DNA from: JBDIVL01 sp039794405
GTDB lineage: Bacteria; Planctomycetota; Brocadiia; Brocadiales; Brocadiaceae
Assembly: GCA_039794405.1 (NCBI GenBank)
Contig: JBDIVL010000033.1
Location: forward strand, 1-44,781
Direction: 5' to 3'
DNA: 44,781 nucleotides
Below the pieces are notes generated by a model, which did no database searches, was not told where the DNA came from, and saw nothing but the letters and a program-made list of their open reading frames with translations. Below, in pieces: positions 23,679-33,458 of this stretch. The translations under genes and the position numbers were made by a program. The first letter of the stretch is position 1, and each line of letters starts with the position of its first letter.

Positions 23679-24164
23679 TTAAATGATTCGTCTTGCCTTA
23701 TTGATAACTTCGTCATAACGATCTCCATAACCACAGATTTCTATATTTCTTTCATTTTTTGAGATGGGTGCCAGAGTTATTCTCATATATTCTTCAGGCA
23801 GGCAGCCGGGTACTTTATTTGCCCATTCTATAATAGACACGCCGTTCCCAAAGAGTATTTCGTCACTGCCTATATCAATCATCTCCCGGGTATCTTCCAA
23901 TCTATAGGCATCAAAGTGATAAACGGGAACGTATCCTTCATATTTATTAAGTAATGAAAAAGTGGGGCTTTTTACGGCACGGTTGTCTTCGACTCCCAGT
24001 CCCCTGGCAATACCTTTTACAAGCGTTGTTTTTCCTGCGCCTAATTCTCCAATTAAGGCAACAACGTCCCCGGGTGCCAACAAACTTCCAAGTATTTCTC
24101 CAAACCTTATCGTCTCATCTGCACTTACACTCTTAAAAATTAATTTTGTCTCTTTCACAGCCAA
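23679..24164 (-). CDS. tsaE: tRNA threonylcarbamoyladenosine biosynthesis ATPase TsaE
   Basis: This 161-residue cytosolic P-loop protein acts with TsaB and TsaD in making t6A at position 37 of ANN-decoding tRNAs. Walker A is GELGAGKTT (about 39-47). Further family motifs are KSPTFSLLNKYEG, VYHFDAYRLED and VSIIEWANKVPGCLP. The length is normal for the family. It is 83 bases downstream of thiL on the same strand and may be co-transcribed with it. Confidence 0.94.
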   Translation of the reverse strand: MAVKETKLIFKSVSADETIRFGEILGSLLAPGDVVALIGELGAGKTTLVKGIARGLGVEDNRAVKSPTFSLLNKYEGYVPVYHFDAYRLEDTREMIDIGSDEILFGNGVSIIEWANKVPGCLPEEYMRITLAPISKNERNIEICGYGDRYDEVINKARRII

Positions 24165-24247
24165 TAGACTATCCTTATGATTTACATATTACCGTATAAA
24201 AACATTCCTCTCAATCCCGAAGGGATGTCATGATTATAGTATGAAAA

Positions 24248-25186
24248 TTACAAAAGATGTTCATATCCCTGTGGTTTGATGCGACGGATATTACCCTTTG
24301 TATTCTTCATCCAAATGCCTTGTCCCTGAACAATTTCCCCAATACGACTGATCATTTTTTTAGGGAATAGATCTGATTCCATAACCTTTGTTGCCTGTCC
24401 CTTAGATACGACTACCAGTAGTTCGTAATCCTCACCATCAGACAACGCATGGTCCAGTGGTGTTTTTCCAGTTTTTTCAGACAATTTTATCGCCGCTTTG
24501 GAGATAGGGATTTGATCTTCATACAGAATGGCACCTACATGGCTTTCCTCTAAAATATGGTTTAAATCCGCGGTCAATCCGTCACTAATATCGATCATGG
24601 CATGGATCGTAAAGTTTTTGTTTAGAGTAAGTCCTTCGTGTAATCGTGGTTCAAAATGAAGATGTTTATCAAGGATCGACCCACCCAGTGTTCCCGTCAC
24701 AAGAATTGTATCTCCAACCTTCGCACCGGAGCGTCTCACTGGTTTTAATCCTTCATCTCTGCCTAGCATGGTAATGTTAATACAAAGAGGAGCATGTCCG
24801 CTAATAATATCTCCACCTACGACCTCAATGTGATATTTATCCGCAATACTCCATATCCCTTCATAGAGTTCCCTTGCAAATTTTTCAGGGAAACGGTCTG
24901 GAAAGCAAATGGAAACAACCGCAGCGGTTGCCCGGCATCCCATAGCAGCCACGTCACTAATATTACATGCTATAGCTTTTCTTCCGATATCATGGATGGT
25001 ACATTTTTTTAAATCAAAATGTGTTCCATCCACCAGCATATCTGTTGTAATGAGACATAATTTATCTGCAGAGACATTTATTATGGCACAGTCGTCTCCT
25101 ATACCTAAGACAATATCTTTACGCCTTTTCTGCCTTTTCCGAATCCAATGTATAAATGAAAACTCTCCCACGATCTTTTCCTTCAT
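24248..25186 (-). CDS. thiL: Thiamine-monophosphate kinase ThiL
   Basis: This 312-residue kinase phosphorylates thiamine monophosphate to the diphosphate cofactor. AIR-synthase-type motifs are visible: GEFSFIHWI at the N-terminus, VLGIGDDCAII, TTDMLVDGTHFD, GRKAIACNISDVAAMG and, near the end, ALSDGEDYELLV. I chose the start MKEKIVGEFSF at 25186; the open frame extends 24 codons further upstream without matching the family. No other thiamine genes are adjacent. Confidence 0.93.
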   Translation of the reverse strand: MKEKIVGEFSFIHWIRKRQKRRKDIVLGIGDDCAIINVSADKLCLITTDMLVDGTHFDLKKCTIHDIGRKAIACNISDVAAMGCRATAAVVSICFPDRFPEKFARELYEGIWSIADKYHIEVVGGDIISGHAPLCINITMLGRDEGLKPVRRSGAKVGDTILVTGTLGGSILDKHLHFEPRLHEGLTLNKNFTIHAMIDISDGLTADLNHILEESHVGAILYEDQIPISKAAIKLSEKTGKTPLDHALSDGEDYELLVVVSKGQATKVMESDLFPKKMISRIGEIVQGQGIWMKNTKGNIRRIKPQGYEHLL

Positions 25187-25336
25187 GTCTTTATAATAGC
25201 ATCTTTTACTTACAAGACTCAACAGTTTTAAATTTCTCTGATACTGATAAAAAAACATAGCAACGTCAGGAATGAAAGTGTTAATATATAAAAGTCCATG
25301 TTCGGACCGGTGGATAGTAATTATGAATAATAATTA

Positions 25337-25467
25337 GTGTCTGAACGAAAACTTACGAAACTGTCATTTCGAGCGGAGCGAGAAATCTTTTGCCTATAGA
25401 AATTATTGAGCTTACAGATTTCTCCTTTCAGCCGAAATAACAAAAGTATGGGTTTTTGTCCAGACAC
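25337..25467. repeat. Repeat family D, full copy
   Basis: Begins GTGTCTGAACGAAAACTTAC and ends TTTTTGTCCAGACAC. The interior TGTCATTTCGAGCGGAGCG and GAGAAATCTTTTGCC is the well-conserved part. It occupies most of the gap between thiL and the 25535 gene. Confidence 0.75.
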
Positions 25468-25534
25468 TGGTTAGTTACTGTCTCTTACCCGTTATTAACT
25501 ATCCACCATCTATTATTCACTTTTCAGAGGGGAA

Positions 25535-26602
25535 ATGTTTTTTATGGTAAATCTTTTTCAAGGTAATTTCTCGGCTACTGCAATCGGCAGTCTCCCACAT
25601 ACAAATGTTGCTACCGCCTGTGATATTATGTTCCAATCGCTCCCTGAGATTCCCTGCTGGCCTCAACTGCCTAAATATAGTATCAAAGAAGATATGTGCA
25701 TTCAGTATACAGAAGGACTACCTTGTGCTACATTAGACGCTGATGAAAAGACAGTGTGCATTGATGCATCTCATGATACCTTGCATGAACTGGAAAGCTT
25801 TTATGAGGCATATTTAAAAAACGATCCTGAATTATTCCAAATAAGCCACGATTATTCAGCGGGATTTTATGCAATGATCGATCGGCTTAATCGGTCACGC
25901 CCTGCCACCCTCCGGGCGGTAAAAGGACACGTTGTCGGCCCAATTACCCTGGCTGGTTCTTTAAAGTTATCAACGGGTATTACGGCCCTGTATAGTGAAG
26001 AATTTTTTGATGTAATTATCAAGTTATTATCGATGAAGGCCTATTGGCAATTTACAAAATTATCCCAATATGGCCTTCCGGTTATTATCTTTGCAGATGA
26101 ACCTTATCTTACGAGTTTTGGTTCTGCATTTATGAATATTAGCCGGGAGAAGGCAATCAACGCAATCAATGAAGTTTACGAGGTCGTTCAAACGCACGGG
26201 GGATTAACGGGAACTCATTGTTGTGGTAATACCGATTGGGCTATGCTTATGGAATCCAAAGTGGATATTGTCAGCTTTGATGCTTATGAATTTATGGATA
26301 AATTCCTGATGTACTGGCGTGAAATAAAAACATTTCTTCACAGGGGAGGGTATCTTGCCTGGGGCATTGTTCCGACCTCCTCAGCCATTATGAATGTATC
26401 ACTGAATGAACTCATAAAAAAACTCGAAGAAGGTATCCAGTTCCTTACTGATAAAGGGCTGTCGAAAACATTTATTAAAGAGAGGTCAATTATAACACCC
26501 AGTTGTGGAACAGGGACATTAGCGGCAGAGGAAGCTGAAAAGGTAATGGCGTTGACACATGAGTTATCTGTGGCGATGAAAAATTCAAAGTTTATAACTT
26601 GA
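25535..26602 (+). CDS. MetE/uroporphyrinogen decarboxylase-like barrel protein
   Basis: This 355-residue protein begins ATAIGSLPHTNVATACDI, the usual start of small methionine-synthase-like proteins. It has HVVGPITLAGSL, VIIFADEPYL and the likely zinc-binding GTHCCGNTDWAML, followed by DIVSFDAYEF. Near the end ITPSCGTGTLAAEEAEKVM supplies the second Cys-containing element. This belongs to the cobalamin-independent methionine synthase/UROD superfamily; the methyl donor and acceptor are not evident. An ATG nine bases later gives better spacing to GAGGGG, so the start is uncertain by three codons. Confidence 0.8.
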   Translation: MFFMVNLFQGNFSATAIGSLPHTNVATACDIMFQSLPEIPCWPQLPKYSIKEDMCIQYTEGLPCATLDADEKTVCIDASHDTLHELESFYEAYLKNDPELFQISHDYSAGFYAMIDRLNRSRPATLRAVKGHVVGPITLAGSLKLSTGITALYSEEFFDVIIKLLSMKAYWQFTKLSQYGLPVIIFADEPYLTSFGSAFMNISREKAINAINEVYEVVQTHGGLTGTHCCGNTDWAMLMESKVDIVSFDAYEFMDKFLMYWREIKTFLHRGGYLAWGIVPTSSAIMNVSLNELIKKLEEGIQFLTDKGLSKTFIKERSIITPSCGTGTLAAEEAEKVMALTHELSVAMKNSKFIT

Positions 26603-26765
26603 GGGATATGGGAATTTTGGATCTTCTTCGATTTGATGGATGAGTAAATGGGTAGATGGGATTTTTTCATCAACCCATTTACTCTGTTCGTATGTTCATA
26701 TTTCCACAAATACGCCTCAGCTTTTGTCATTTCCTTGTGTAACTTGTTTGTCCGTGTCCCTCCAG

Positions 26766-26800
26766 GGCTAGATTCAATAGTCCATGATTGAATCTATTGT
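26766..26800 (+). repeat. Repeat family A, left-end relic
   Basis: GATTCAATAGTCCATGATTG and AATC form a decayed left palindrome. It is preceded by a GTTTGTCCGTG scrap of family B. Confidence 0.45.
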
Positions 26801-26826
26801 TTTACACATGTTTCACGTGCCCTTTA

Positions 26827-27735
26827 CTAGATTCCCAGCGTAAATTTCAGCGACCGGAGGGTATTTCTCATAAGCATGGTAATGGTCATAGGTCCAACAC
26901 CTCCGGGAACAGGGGTAATGTATCCTGCAATCTCTTTAGCCGCATCAAAATCAACATCACCTTTTAAAATGGGGACCATCTTTTTGGGGTCGTCTTTACT
27001 GGGTTTCTCACCCACCCTGTTAACACCGACGTCAATTACACATGCACCTGGCTTGATCCACTCCGGTTTTACGAGACCTGGAACGCCGGCTGCAACGATT
27101 AAAATATCTGCACGTTTACAATGTTCGGCTAAATTTTTTGTGCGGGTATGAACGATGGTTACCGTTGCATCGGCCCCTCTTCCTTTCTGGAATAACATAT
27201 TGGCGATTGGCTTTCCCACAATATTTGAGCGTCCAACAACGACGGCTTCTGCGCCGCATACTTCAATCCCGGAACGTACAATTAACTCCTGGATGCCGGC
27301 CGGAGTGCATGGCGGGAATTTTACTTCATCACCACCGATCATAAGACGTCCAACATTTACAGGATGGAAACCATCGACATCCTTATCTGGGTCAATAGCA
27401 TTTATCACATTTTTTTCGTTGATATGTTTTGGAAGGGGAAGTTGGACAAGGATGCCATGGATTGACTTATCCCTATTGTATTTATCGATAAGCGCAAGAA
27501 GGTCTTTTTCTGAAATATCAACCGGTTGGTTATCCTGTACCTCTTTAAAACCTAATCTGTGAGCAGTTTTAATCTTCAAAGTAACATATGATAGAGAAGC
27601 AGGATTATTACCTACCAGAATCGTTACGAGTCCCGGTACTACTTTATATTTTTCTTTAATTTGTGCTACCTCTGTAGTGATTTCTTGAAGAATTTGCTCC
27701 CCGATTTCAGTTCCTTTGATTAACTTTGCAGCCAT
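26827..27735 (-). CDS. folD: Methylenetetrahydrofolate dehydrogenase/cyclohydrolase FolD
   Basis: This 302-residue cytosolic enzyme interconverts methylene-, methenyl- and formyl-tetrahydrofolate. The active-site motif SYVTLKIKTA (Y50, K54) matches the YVxxKxK signature. Also present are ILVQLPLPKHIN, the dinucleotide-binding region VVGRSNIVGKPIANML, and the C-terminal PVPGGVGPMTITMLM. Length and motifs are standard. It stands alone, with no close neighbour on its strand. Confidence 0.96.
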   Translation of the reverse strand: MAAKLIKGTEIGEQILQEITTEVAQIKEKYKVVPGLVTILVGNNPASLSYVTLKIKTAHRLGFKEVQDNQPVDISEKDLLALIDKYNRDKSIHGILVQLPLPKHINEKNVINAIDPDKDVDGFHPVNVGRLMIGGDEVKFPPCTPAGIQELIVRSGIEVCGAEAVVVGRSNIVGKPIANMLFQKGRGADATVTIVHTRTKNLAEHCKRADILIVAAGVPGLVKPEWIKPGACVIDVGVNRVGEKPSKDDPKKMVPILKGDVDFDAAKEIAGYITPVPGGVGPMTITMLMRNTLRSLKFTLGI

Positions 27736-28241
27736 AAACCTAAAATGCTCCTTTCCTGAATGCGTTCGTACAACTCAGATATATGGTAATTGAAATAAAA
27801 AAACATTATACCCCAGGGCGGCGTAGTCGCAAACAAAAATAGAGTATTGGAGTAATGAAAATTGTTAAGGGTGGTACGTTTCTTCTGTATTTTCAAAATT
27901 GTACTAGTCGGAATATCCCAACTCTTCAACTTCATAACTTACGAAGTTCTATTCTTGGCAGCCTTGCCGTGCAGCATTATATTAAATATTGAACTGATAT
28001 TTCAAGGTAGGATTCTTTTTTGTGTATGGTTATCCTACTCATTTAAAATTATAAAGATAAATCTTTCCGTACAGAAATGTAAAAGATTCCTCACTCCGCT
28101 TAGCTCCGCTCGGAATCACAATTCTTGTCTTTTCAGATTATCACTTGAGCGGCTCAAATAGTTTTTGGTGCGCTGGGTAATATTTTGTCAGTGTTTATCC
28201 GTGTCCACCTGTGGTTTATTTACACGAAAATTCCTGTACCA
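27736..28241. other. Intergenic region with repeat scraps
   Basis: This 506-base gap lies between nfo and folD. It includes TTCCTCACTCCGCTTAGCTC and GCTCGGAATCACAATTC, resembling the core of family D. No promoter of note and no gene were recognised. Confidence 0.5.
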
Positions 28242-29075
28242 TTACATTTTTGTGAATGCTCTTAATATTGTTAAATTCATTGTATCCATGTTGCCTTCCT
28301 TAGGGGTTTCAATTATTTTTGGTATGTGTTGATAAACATTCATAATATGGATAAAAGGTTCCACCCCTATTTTACCTTTTCCAATGTGCTCGTGGCGGTC
28401 GAGGTTGCTGCCTAAATCACCTTTTGAATCATTGATATGAATAACATGAAGATTGTTGAATCCTACAGTGCTGTGCAATTCCTTCATTACCGCCTCAAAT
28501 CCTTTTTTCGTTTTTATATCATACCCGGCAGCAAAGGCGTGACAGGTATCGAAACAAATGCCAATTCTTGCAGAACAGACACCGTCCATAACTTGTCTTA
28601 GATGTTCAAACCGGTAGCCAATACTGGAACCCTGGCCAGCAGTGTTCTCCAGGAGGATTTTTCCTGTTGTTTTTTTTGTCGCACAGAGCACGGTTTTAAG
28701 TGCCTTAATGATGTTTTTAATTCCTTTTTGCTCACTGGTGTTTTTTGCTGAACCAGGATGGATAACGGTAAACTGAAGTCCCAGGTCATCGCATCGCTCA
28801 ACCTCGCCAATTAAGGCTTTTACCGAGCGTTCCCATATGATGTCGTCATTACTTGCAAGATTAATAAGATAGGAGGCATGGGAAAACATCACTTTAATAT
28901 TTGCATTTTTTCCTTTCTCCAGAAACAATGACTTTTTTTCTGTATCAAGGTTTTTTTCTTCCCATTGCCTTTGGTTTTTTGTAAAGATCTGAAATGTATC
29001 TATTCCAAGGGATGCGGCTTCATAAAAGGCATTATGCATGCCGTCCCGGATCGAACAGTGTACTCCTAAAAGCAT
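28242..29075 (-). CDS. nfo: Endonuclease IV (AP endonuclease)
   Basis: This 277-residue zinc enzyme of base excision repair cleaves 5' of abasic sites. The start MLLGVHCSIRDGM at 29075, preceded by AGAGG, fits the family; an upstream start would add 20 unrelated residues. Metal-binding motifs are visible: FSHASYLINLAS, VIHPGS, LLENTAGQGSSIGY, GICFDTCHAFAAGYD and VIHINDSKGDLGSNLDRHEH with HIGKGKIG. It is a single gene flanked by repeats. Confidence 0.95.
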   Translation of the reverse strand: MLLGVHCSIRDGMHNAFYEAASLGIDTFQIFTKNQRQWEEKNLDTEKKSLFLEKGKNANIKVMFSHASYLINLASNDDIIWERSVKALIGEVERCDDLGLQFTVIHPGSAKNTSEQKGIKNIIKALKTVLCATKKTTGKILLENTAGQGSSIGYRFEHLRQVMDGVCSARIGICFDTCHAFAAGYDIKTKKGFEAVMKELHSTVGFNNLHVIHINDSKGDLGSNLDRHEHIGKGKIGVEPFIHIMNVYQHIPKIIETPKEGNMDTMNLTILRAFTKM

Positions 29076-29140
29076 AAGGTAAAACCTCTTTTTTGTATGT
29101 TTTGAAAAATTTCCAACAATAGCAGCATGTAACATGCTGC

Positions 29141-29169
29141 GTAGGGGCAGGTTTCAAACCTGCCCCTAC
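29141..29169. repeat. Perfect palindrome, second copy
   Basis: GTAGGGGCAGGTTT, C, and the complementary arm. It is the same element as 3375-3405 with T to C at the centre. Confidence 0.85.
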
Positions 29170-29409
29170 AATAAATACCATTCGTACAAGGGTTTTCAAA
29201 AAACTAAATTATTGCGGATTTTGATATTTGGTATTCTCATATCTTCTTTCTTGTTTGACCGCAGCTTCGTTGCGTCAGGGAATATGTTGATCCGAAATAA
29301 TAGTTGAAATTCACCAGAGTTCTATATTATCCTAATATCAATCTCTCCTGAATACTCAAGATGAAGATTTGTCATCCCTTCATTATAAGAAGAAAGTGAG
29401 GTTGCTGCC

Positions 29410-30561
29410 ATGAGATATTTTCCTATTCTTATAACTATCGTTTACCTTTGTTTTCCATCCAGTAACTCATATGCTCTGGTTCAGATTGAAGATGCCTTCC
29501 CTGGTCTGAATTTCAAGAATCCTACGGATTTACAAGATCCAGGGGATGGGACGAACAGGCTTTTCGTTCTTGAGCGGCGGGGAATTATTTATGTGTTTCA
29601 GAATAATACTCACGTTAAAAAGAAAAAAAAGTTTCTGGATATCCGCGACCGTGTGAATAACCAGGGTTTTGAGGAGGGGTTATTGGGTTTGGCATTCCAT
29701 CCTGACTTTAAAAACAACGGGTTCTTTTATGTGAATTATACTGCCGATAATCCCAGACGAACGGTTATTGCTCGCTACAAAGCCCGCCGGGCAAATTCTA
29801 ATTTTGCCAGCAAAAAGAGTGAATACATAATCCTGCAAATTTCCCAGCCCTTTATTTTTCACAATGGTGGCCAGATTACCTTTGGTCCAGACGGTTTTCT
29901 GTATATTGCCACCGGTGATGGAGGATCGGGAGACGATTACTTAGGGAATGGACAGAGCCTTAAAACACTCTTGGGAAAGATTCTCAGAATAGATGTAGAT
30001 AATCCATCAGATACGAATGCTTATGGAACTCCTGCTGATAATCCTTTTGCCGGAAACACATCGGGATTCCGGGAAGAAATTTATGCCTATGGACTGCGTA
30101 ATCCGTGGCGGTTCAGTTTTGACCCGGAGACAGGATGGCTTTGGGCAGGGGATGTGGGACAGAATAGTTACGAGGAGATAAACATCATTGAGAAAGGGAA
30201 AAACTATGGATGGAATATTATGGAAGGTTCCCATTGTTTTAAACCACCTTCCGGATGTGATACTACTGGTTTGGAACTTCCTGTCTGGGAGTATGACCAT
30301 AGCTCCGGTGAATCTATTATCGGTGGTTTTGTTTATCGCGGCAAAGAAGTTCCGGAATTAACCGGTTTATATATATGCGGCGACTTTATATCCGGGCGGA
30401 TTTGGTCATTGAAGTATGATGGCTCCAGCCAGCCAGTGTACCGTCAATTGCTGGATACCGGTCTTGCTATTTCATCATTTGGGACCGACAGGAAAAATGA
30501 ACTCTATCTGTTGTCCTTTGATGGTAAAATTTATCGTTTCAAATCTACTGCTGAAAAATAA
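29410..30561 (+). CDS. Secreted PQQ-type sugar dehydrogenase 1 (glucose/sorbosone dehydrogenase family)
   Basis: This 383-residue protein has a signal peptide of about 22 residues (ends SNSYA). It forms the beta-propeller of the GSDH family: PTDLQDPGDGTNRLFVLERRG, EGLLGLAFHPDFKNNGFFYV, the active-site region HNGGQITFGPDGFLYIATGD and YGLRNPWRFSFDPETG. These are hallmarks of YliI-like soluble aldose sugar dehydrogenases that use PQQ in the periplasm. A cysteine pair lies in SHCFKPPSGCD. GTGAGGT before the ATG is the ribosome site. The next gene is a tandem paralogue. No PQQ biosynthesis genes are in the window. Confidence 0.9.
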   Translation: MRYFPILITIVYLCFPSSNSYALVQIEDAFPGLNFKNPTDLQDPGDGTNRLFVLERRGIIYVFQNNTHVKKKKKFLDIRDRVNNQGFEEGLLGLAFHPDFKNNGFFYVNYTADNPRRTVIARYKARRANSNFASKKSEYIILQISQPFIFHNGGQITFGPDGFLYIATGDGGSGDDYLGNGQSLKTLLGKILRIDVDNPSDTNAYGTPADNPFAGNTSGFREEIYAYGLRNPWRFSFDPETGWLWAGDVGQNSYEEINIIEKGKNYGWNIMEGSHCFKPPSGCDTTGLELPVWEYDHSSGESIIGGFVYRGKEVPELTGLYICGDFISGRIWSLKYDGSSQPVYRQLLDTGLAISSFGTDRKNELYLLSFDGKIYRFKSTAEK

Positions 30562-30621
30562 TTGAGGCTTACAGGTAATTTATTCAGAGTAATTCACAAA
30601 AATATCGAGGATATAGCTGCT

Positions 30622-31764
30622 ATGAAATATTTTCTCATTCTAATAATTACTTTTTTCCTTCCGCTTAATGTTTATGCTCAAGTACAGGTCGAAGTGGCTT
30701 TTCCCAATTTGAGCTTTAAAAATCCTACGGATTTGCAAGATCCAAAGGATGAAACAGACCGGTTGTTCGTGCTCGAACAACGCGGAATTATGTATGTTTT
30801 TGAAAATGACTCCCAGGTTAAAAAGAAAAAGGTGTTTTTGGATATTCGTGACCGGGTAAATGATCGCGGTGCTGAAGAAGGGTTACTGGGCTTGGCGTTC
30901 CATCCTGATTTTAAAAATAATGGGTTCTTTTATGTAAATTATACAGCTACTGACCCGAAACGCACGGTTATTGCCCGGTTCCACGTTGATCAAACGGATT
31001 CCGATTCTGCTGATAAAGGGAGCGAATTCATAATTCTGCAATTCTCACAGCCTTTTAGCAATCACAATGGTGGTCAGATTACCTTTGGTCCGGACGGTTT
31101 CCTGTATATTGCAACGGGTGACGGAGGCTGGGCAGGTGACCCTTTCGAGAATGGACAAAGCCTGAATATACTCCTGGGAAAGATTCTCAGAATAGATGTA
31201 GATAATCCATCAGGTACGAACGCTTACGGAATTCCCCCTGGTAATCCTTTTGCCGGAAACACATCGGGATTCCGGGAAGAAATTTATGCCTATGGATTGC
31301 GCAACCCGTGGCGGTTCAGTTTTGATCCGGAGACGGGATGGCTTTGGGTTGCAGACGTAGGGCAGGAGCGTTACGAGGAGATAGATATCGTTGAAAAAGG
31401 GAAAAACTATGGATGGAATATTATGGAGGGCTTGCATTGTTTTAAACCGCCTTCCGGATGTGATACTACCGGCTTAGAACTTCCTATCTGGGAGTATGAC
31501 CATAGTCAGGGTGAATCTATAACCGGTGGTTTTGTTTATCGTGGTCGTGGGGTTCCAGAGTTGACCGGTCTGTATATATACAGTGATTTTATATCGGGGA
31601 GAATCTGGTCCTTGAAATATGATGGCTCTGGCCAGCCAGTTAATGATTTATTGTTGAACACCAGTCTTACGATTTCATCATTTGGAATTGATAAGGAAAA
31701 TGAACTTTATATTTTATCTTTTGATGGTAAAATTTATCGTTTCAAATCTGCTGCTGAAAAATAA
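30622..31764 (+). CDS. Secreted PQQ-type sugar dehydrogenase 2 (tandem paralogue)
   Basis: This 380-residue protein has a signal peptide starting MKYFLILIITFFLPLNVYAQ; I chose this ATG over a TTG 20 codons earlier, which would bury the signal. It is nearly identical to the preceding protein over long stretches (EGLLGLAFHPDFKNNGFFYV, HNGGQITFGPDGFLYIATGD, EEIYAYGLRNPWRFSFDPET). It differs at one active-site flank: DGGWAGDPFENGQ here, DGGSGDDYLGNGQ in the first copy. A recent tandem duplication with some divergence is the simplest explanation. The gap to the first gene is 60 bases, so they are co-transcribed. Confidence 0.9.
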   Translation: MKYFLILIITFFLPLNVYAQVQVEVAFPNLSFKNPTDLQDPKDETDRLFVLEQRGIMYVFENDSQVKKKKVFLDIRDRVNDRGAEEGLLGLAFHPDFKNNGFFYVNYTATDPKRTVIARFHVDQTDSDSADKGSEFIILQFSQPFSNHNGGQITFGPDGFLYIATGDGGWAGDPFENGQSLNILLGKILRIDVDNPSGTNAYGIPPGNPFAGNTSGFREEIYAYGLRNPWRFSFDPETGWLWVADVGQERYEEIDIVEKGKNYGWNIMEGLHCFKPPSGCDTTGLELPIWEYDHSQGESITGGFVYRGRGVPELTGLYIYSDFISGRIWSLKYDGSGQPVNDLLLNTSLTISSFGIDKENELYILSFDGKIYRFKSAAEK

Positions 31765-31829
31765 TTGAACAAACCATGAAAGGTCTAATTGAATAGGAAA
31801 ATGGAAATGTAGTTACTCCGGAGGAATGT

Positions 31830-33458
31830 ATGAGAATAGATAATTTCAAAAGCGCATCAGAATGTTGGAAATATATCTTCTCAGATGTAAAACAGAACGC
31901 TAACCTTCTCACAGTAATTGAAAAATTTGCAAGGGAAAATACCGCACCAGCCGAAATCGTTTTCGGCACTTCCGGCTGGAGAGGTGAGCTTGGTACGGGT
32001 TTTACCTTTAACAATGTACGTATTGTAACATGTGCTCTTATAGAAATGTTTAGATCAAATAAACCAGAACTGATGGAACTGCTGGGTGTGGAGGGTTTCA
32101 ATGATATAAAGAGGCGCGGTGTTATTGTAGGCCACGATAATAGATTTTTAGGACCTGAATTTTCCTCTTCTGTTATGGGACTACTTTTAAAGGAGGGAAT
32201 AAAGGTCTATTATGCAGGAGAAGCCACAACACCGGAAATCTCGGCTGCCGTTATTATGCTTAATGCGGCATGCTCTGTAAATCTTACCCCTTCACACAAC
32301 CCGGCAAATTATTCAGGGTTTAAATTTAATCCTTCTGACGGTGGTCCCGCAAGCACCGGGATAACGGAGGTTATTGAAAAAAAAGCAAACAGGCTCATGG
32401 ATGAAAAGGTAATTATCCAGGACGTAAAACCCGAAGGTTTCAATAGAATAAATACGATAAGACTTTATGAAAACTTTCTGAAGGAACGTGGTACCCTGGA
32501 CCTTGAGAAGATACGTCACTTTGTCAAAGAAGAGGATTGTTTTATCTGTATTGACCATATCCATGGTGCTACGAGGAAAAGGCCAAATATACTTTTGGGG
32601 GAAAATCCCAGGATACAATATTTAAGGACAGAAGATGATTATTTGTTTAGAGGAGTAGCACCTGAACCTTCGATGAAGAATCTAAAACTGGTAATGGATC
32701 TTCTCGGAAAAAGTACGAGCAAGTTTAAACTGGGTGTGATCATGGATCCCGATGGTGACAGGATAAGGTTTACTGATGGAGAAAGGGATATTAGTATGAA
32801 TCATTTCGGGGCTATGGCCTTGCATTTTTTGCATGAACACAAGCATATTTCAGGTGTATTGGCAAAATCTGTTGCAACGAGCAACTTCGGGAATGCTATT
32901 GCTGAATACCTGGGCATTCCGGTAAAAGAAACGGCTGTTGGCTTCAAAAACTTCAGGCCATATATGTTGCCTGATACAAAAGACCGGGCGATAGTCTCAT
33001 ACGAGGAGAGTGATGGAATTTCGGGTTATAATAATACCCTTGAAAAGGATGCGATGTTTGGACTTTTACTTGCAATAGAGATGATGGCCGTATCGGGAAA
33101 GAATATCGGTGTATACCTGCAGGAACTTGAAGAGAAGATCGGAAGTTATTTTCCTGAGAAGGCCGGAATAGAAGTTGATCGTTCTTTTGCCGGAGCTTTC
33201 CTTGTGAAAAAACTTTCTGGTCTTAAAGATAAGCTTTTTGTAGGGAATACCATATCAGTTAACGGGTGTATGAAAAACATCAAATCCGTGATAACCGTGG
33301 ACGGAATAAAAGTTGTGCTTGATGATAATTCATGGTTTTTAATAAGACCCTCAGGTACAGAACCAAAAGTAAGGTTTTATGTGGAAACAAGATCGCCGGA
33401 GGACCTCAAGGCTATGGTTAAAACAGCCGAAGCGCTAACGCGGGAAGCGCTTGTATAG
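31830..33458 (+). CDS. Phosphoglucomutase/phosphomannomutase
   Basis: This 542-residue cytosolic enzyme of the alpha-D-phosphohexomutase family carries all four expected sites. They are the phosphoserine loop NLTPSHNPANYSG (S155), the magnesium site DPDGDR (306-311), the sugar-binding loop YEESDG (391-396) and the phosphate-binding RPSGTEPK (506-513). FGTSGWRGELG near residue 46 is the family N-terminal motif. It interconverts hexose 1- and 6-phosphates; which sugar is preferred cannot be told. CCGGAGGAATGT before the ATG is a strong ribosome site. It follows the two sugar dehydrogenases by 65 bases. Confidence 0.93.
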   Translation: MRIDNFKSASECWKYIFSDVKQNANLLTVIEKFARENTAPAEIVFGTSGWRGELGTGFTFNNVRIVTCALIEMFRSNKPELMELLGVEGFNDIKRRGVIVGHDNRFLGPEFSSSVMGLLLKEGIKVYYAGEATTPEISAAVIMLNAACSVNLTPSHNPANYSGFKFNPSDGGPASTGITEVIEKKANRLMDEKVIIQDVKPEGFNRINTIRLYENFLKERGTLDLEKIRHFVKEEDCFICIDHIHGATRKRPNILLGENPRIQYLRTEDDYLFRGVAPEPSMKNLKLVMDLLGKSTSKFKLGVIMDPDGDRIRFTDGERDISMNHFGAMALHFLHEHKHISGVLAKSVATSNFGNAIAEYLGIPVKETAVGFKNFRPYMLPDTKDRAIVSYEESDGISGYNNTLEKDAMFGLLLAIEMMAVSGKNIGVYLQELEEKIGSYFPEKAGIEVDRSFAGAFLVKKLSGLKDKLFVGNTISVNGCMKNIKSVITVDGIKVVLDDNSWFLIRPSGTEPKVRFYVETRSPEDLKAMVKTAEALTREALV

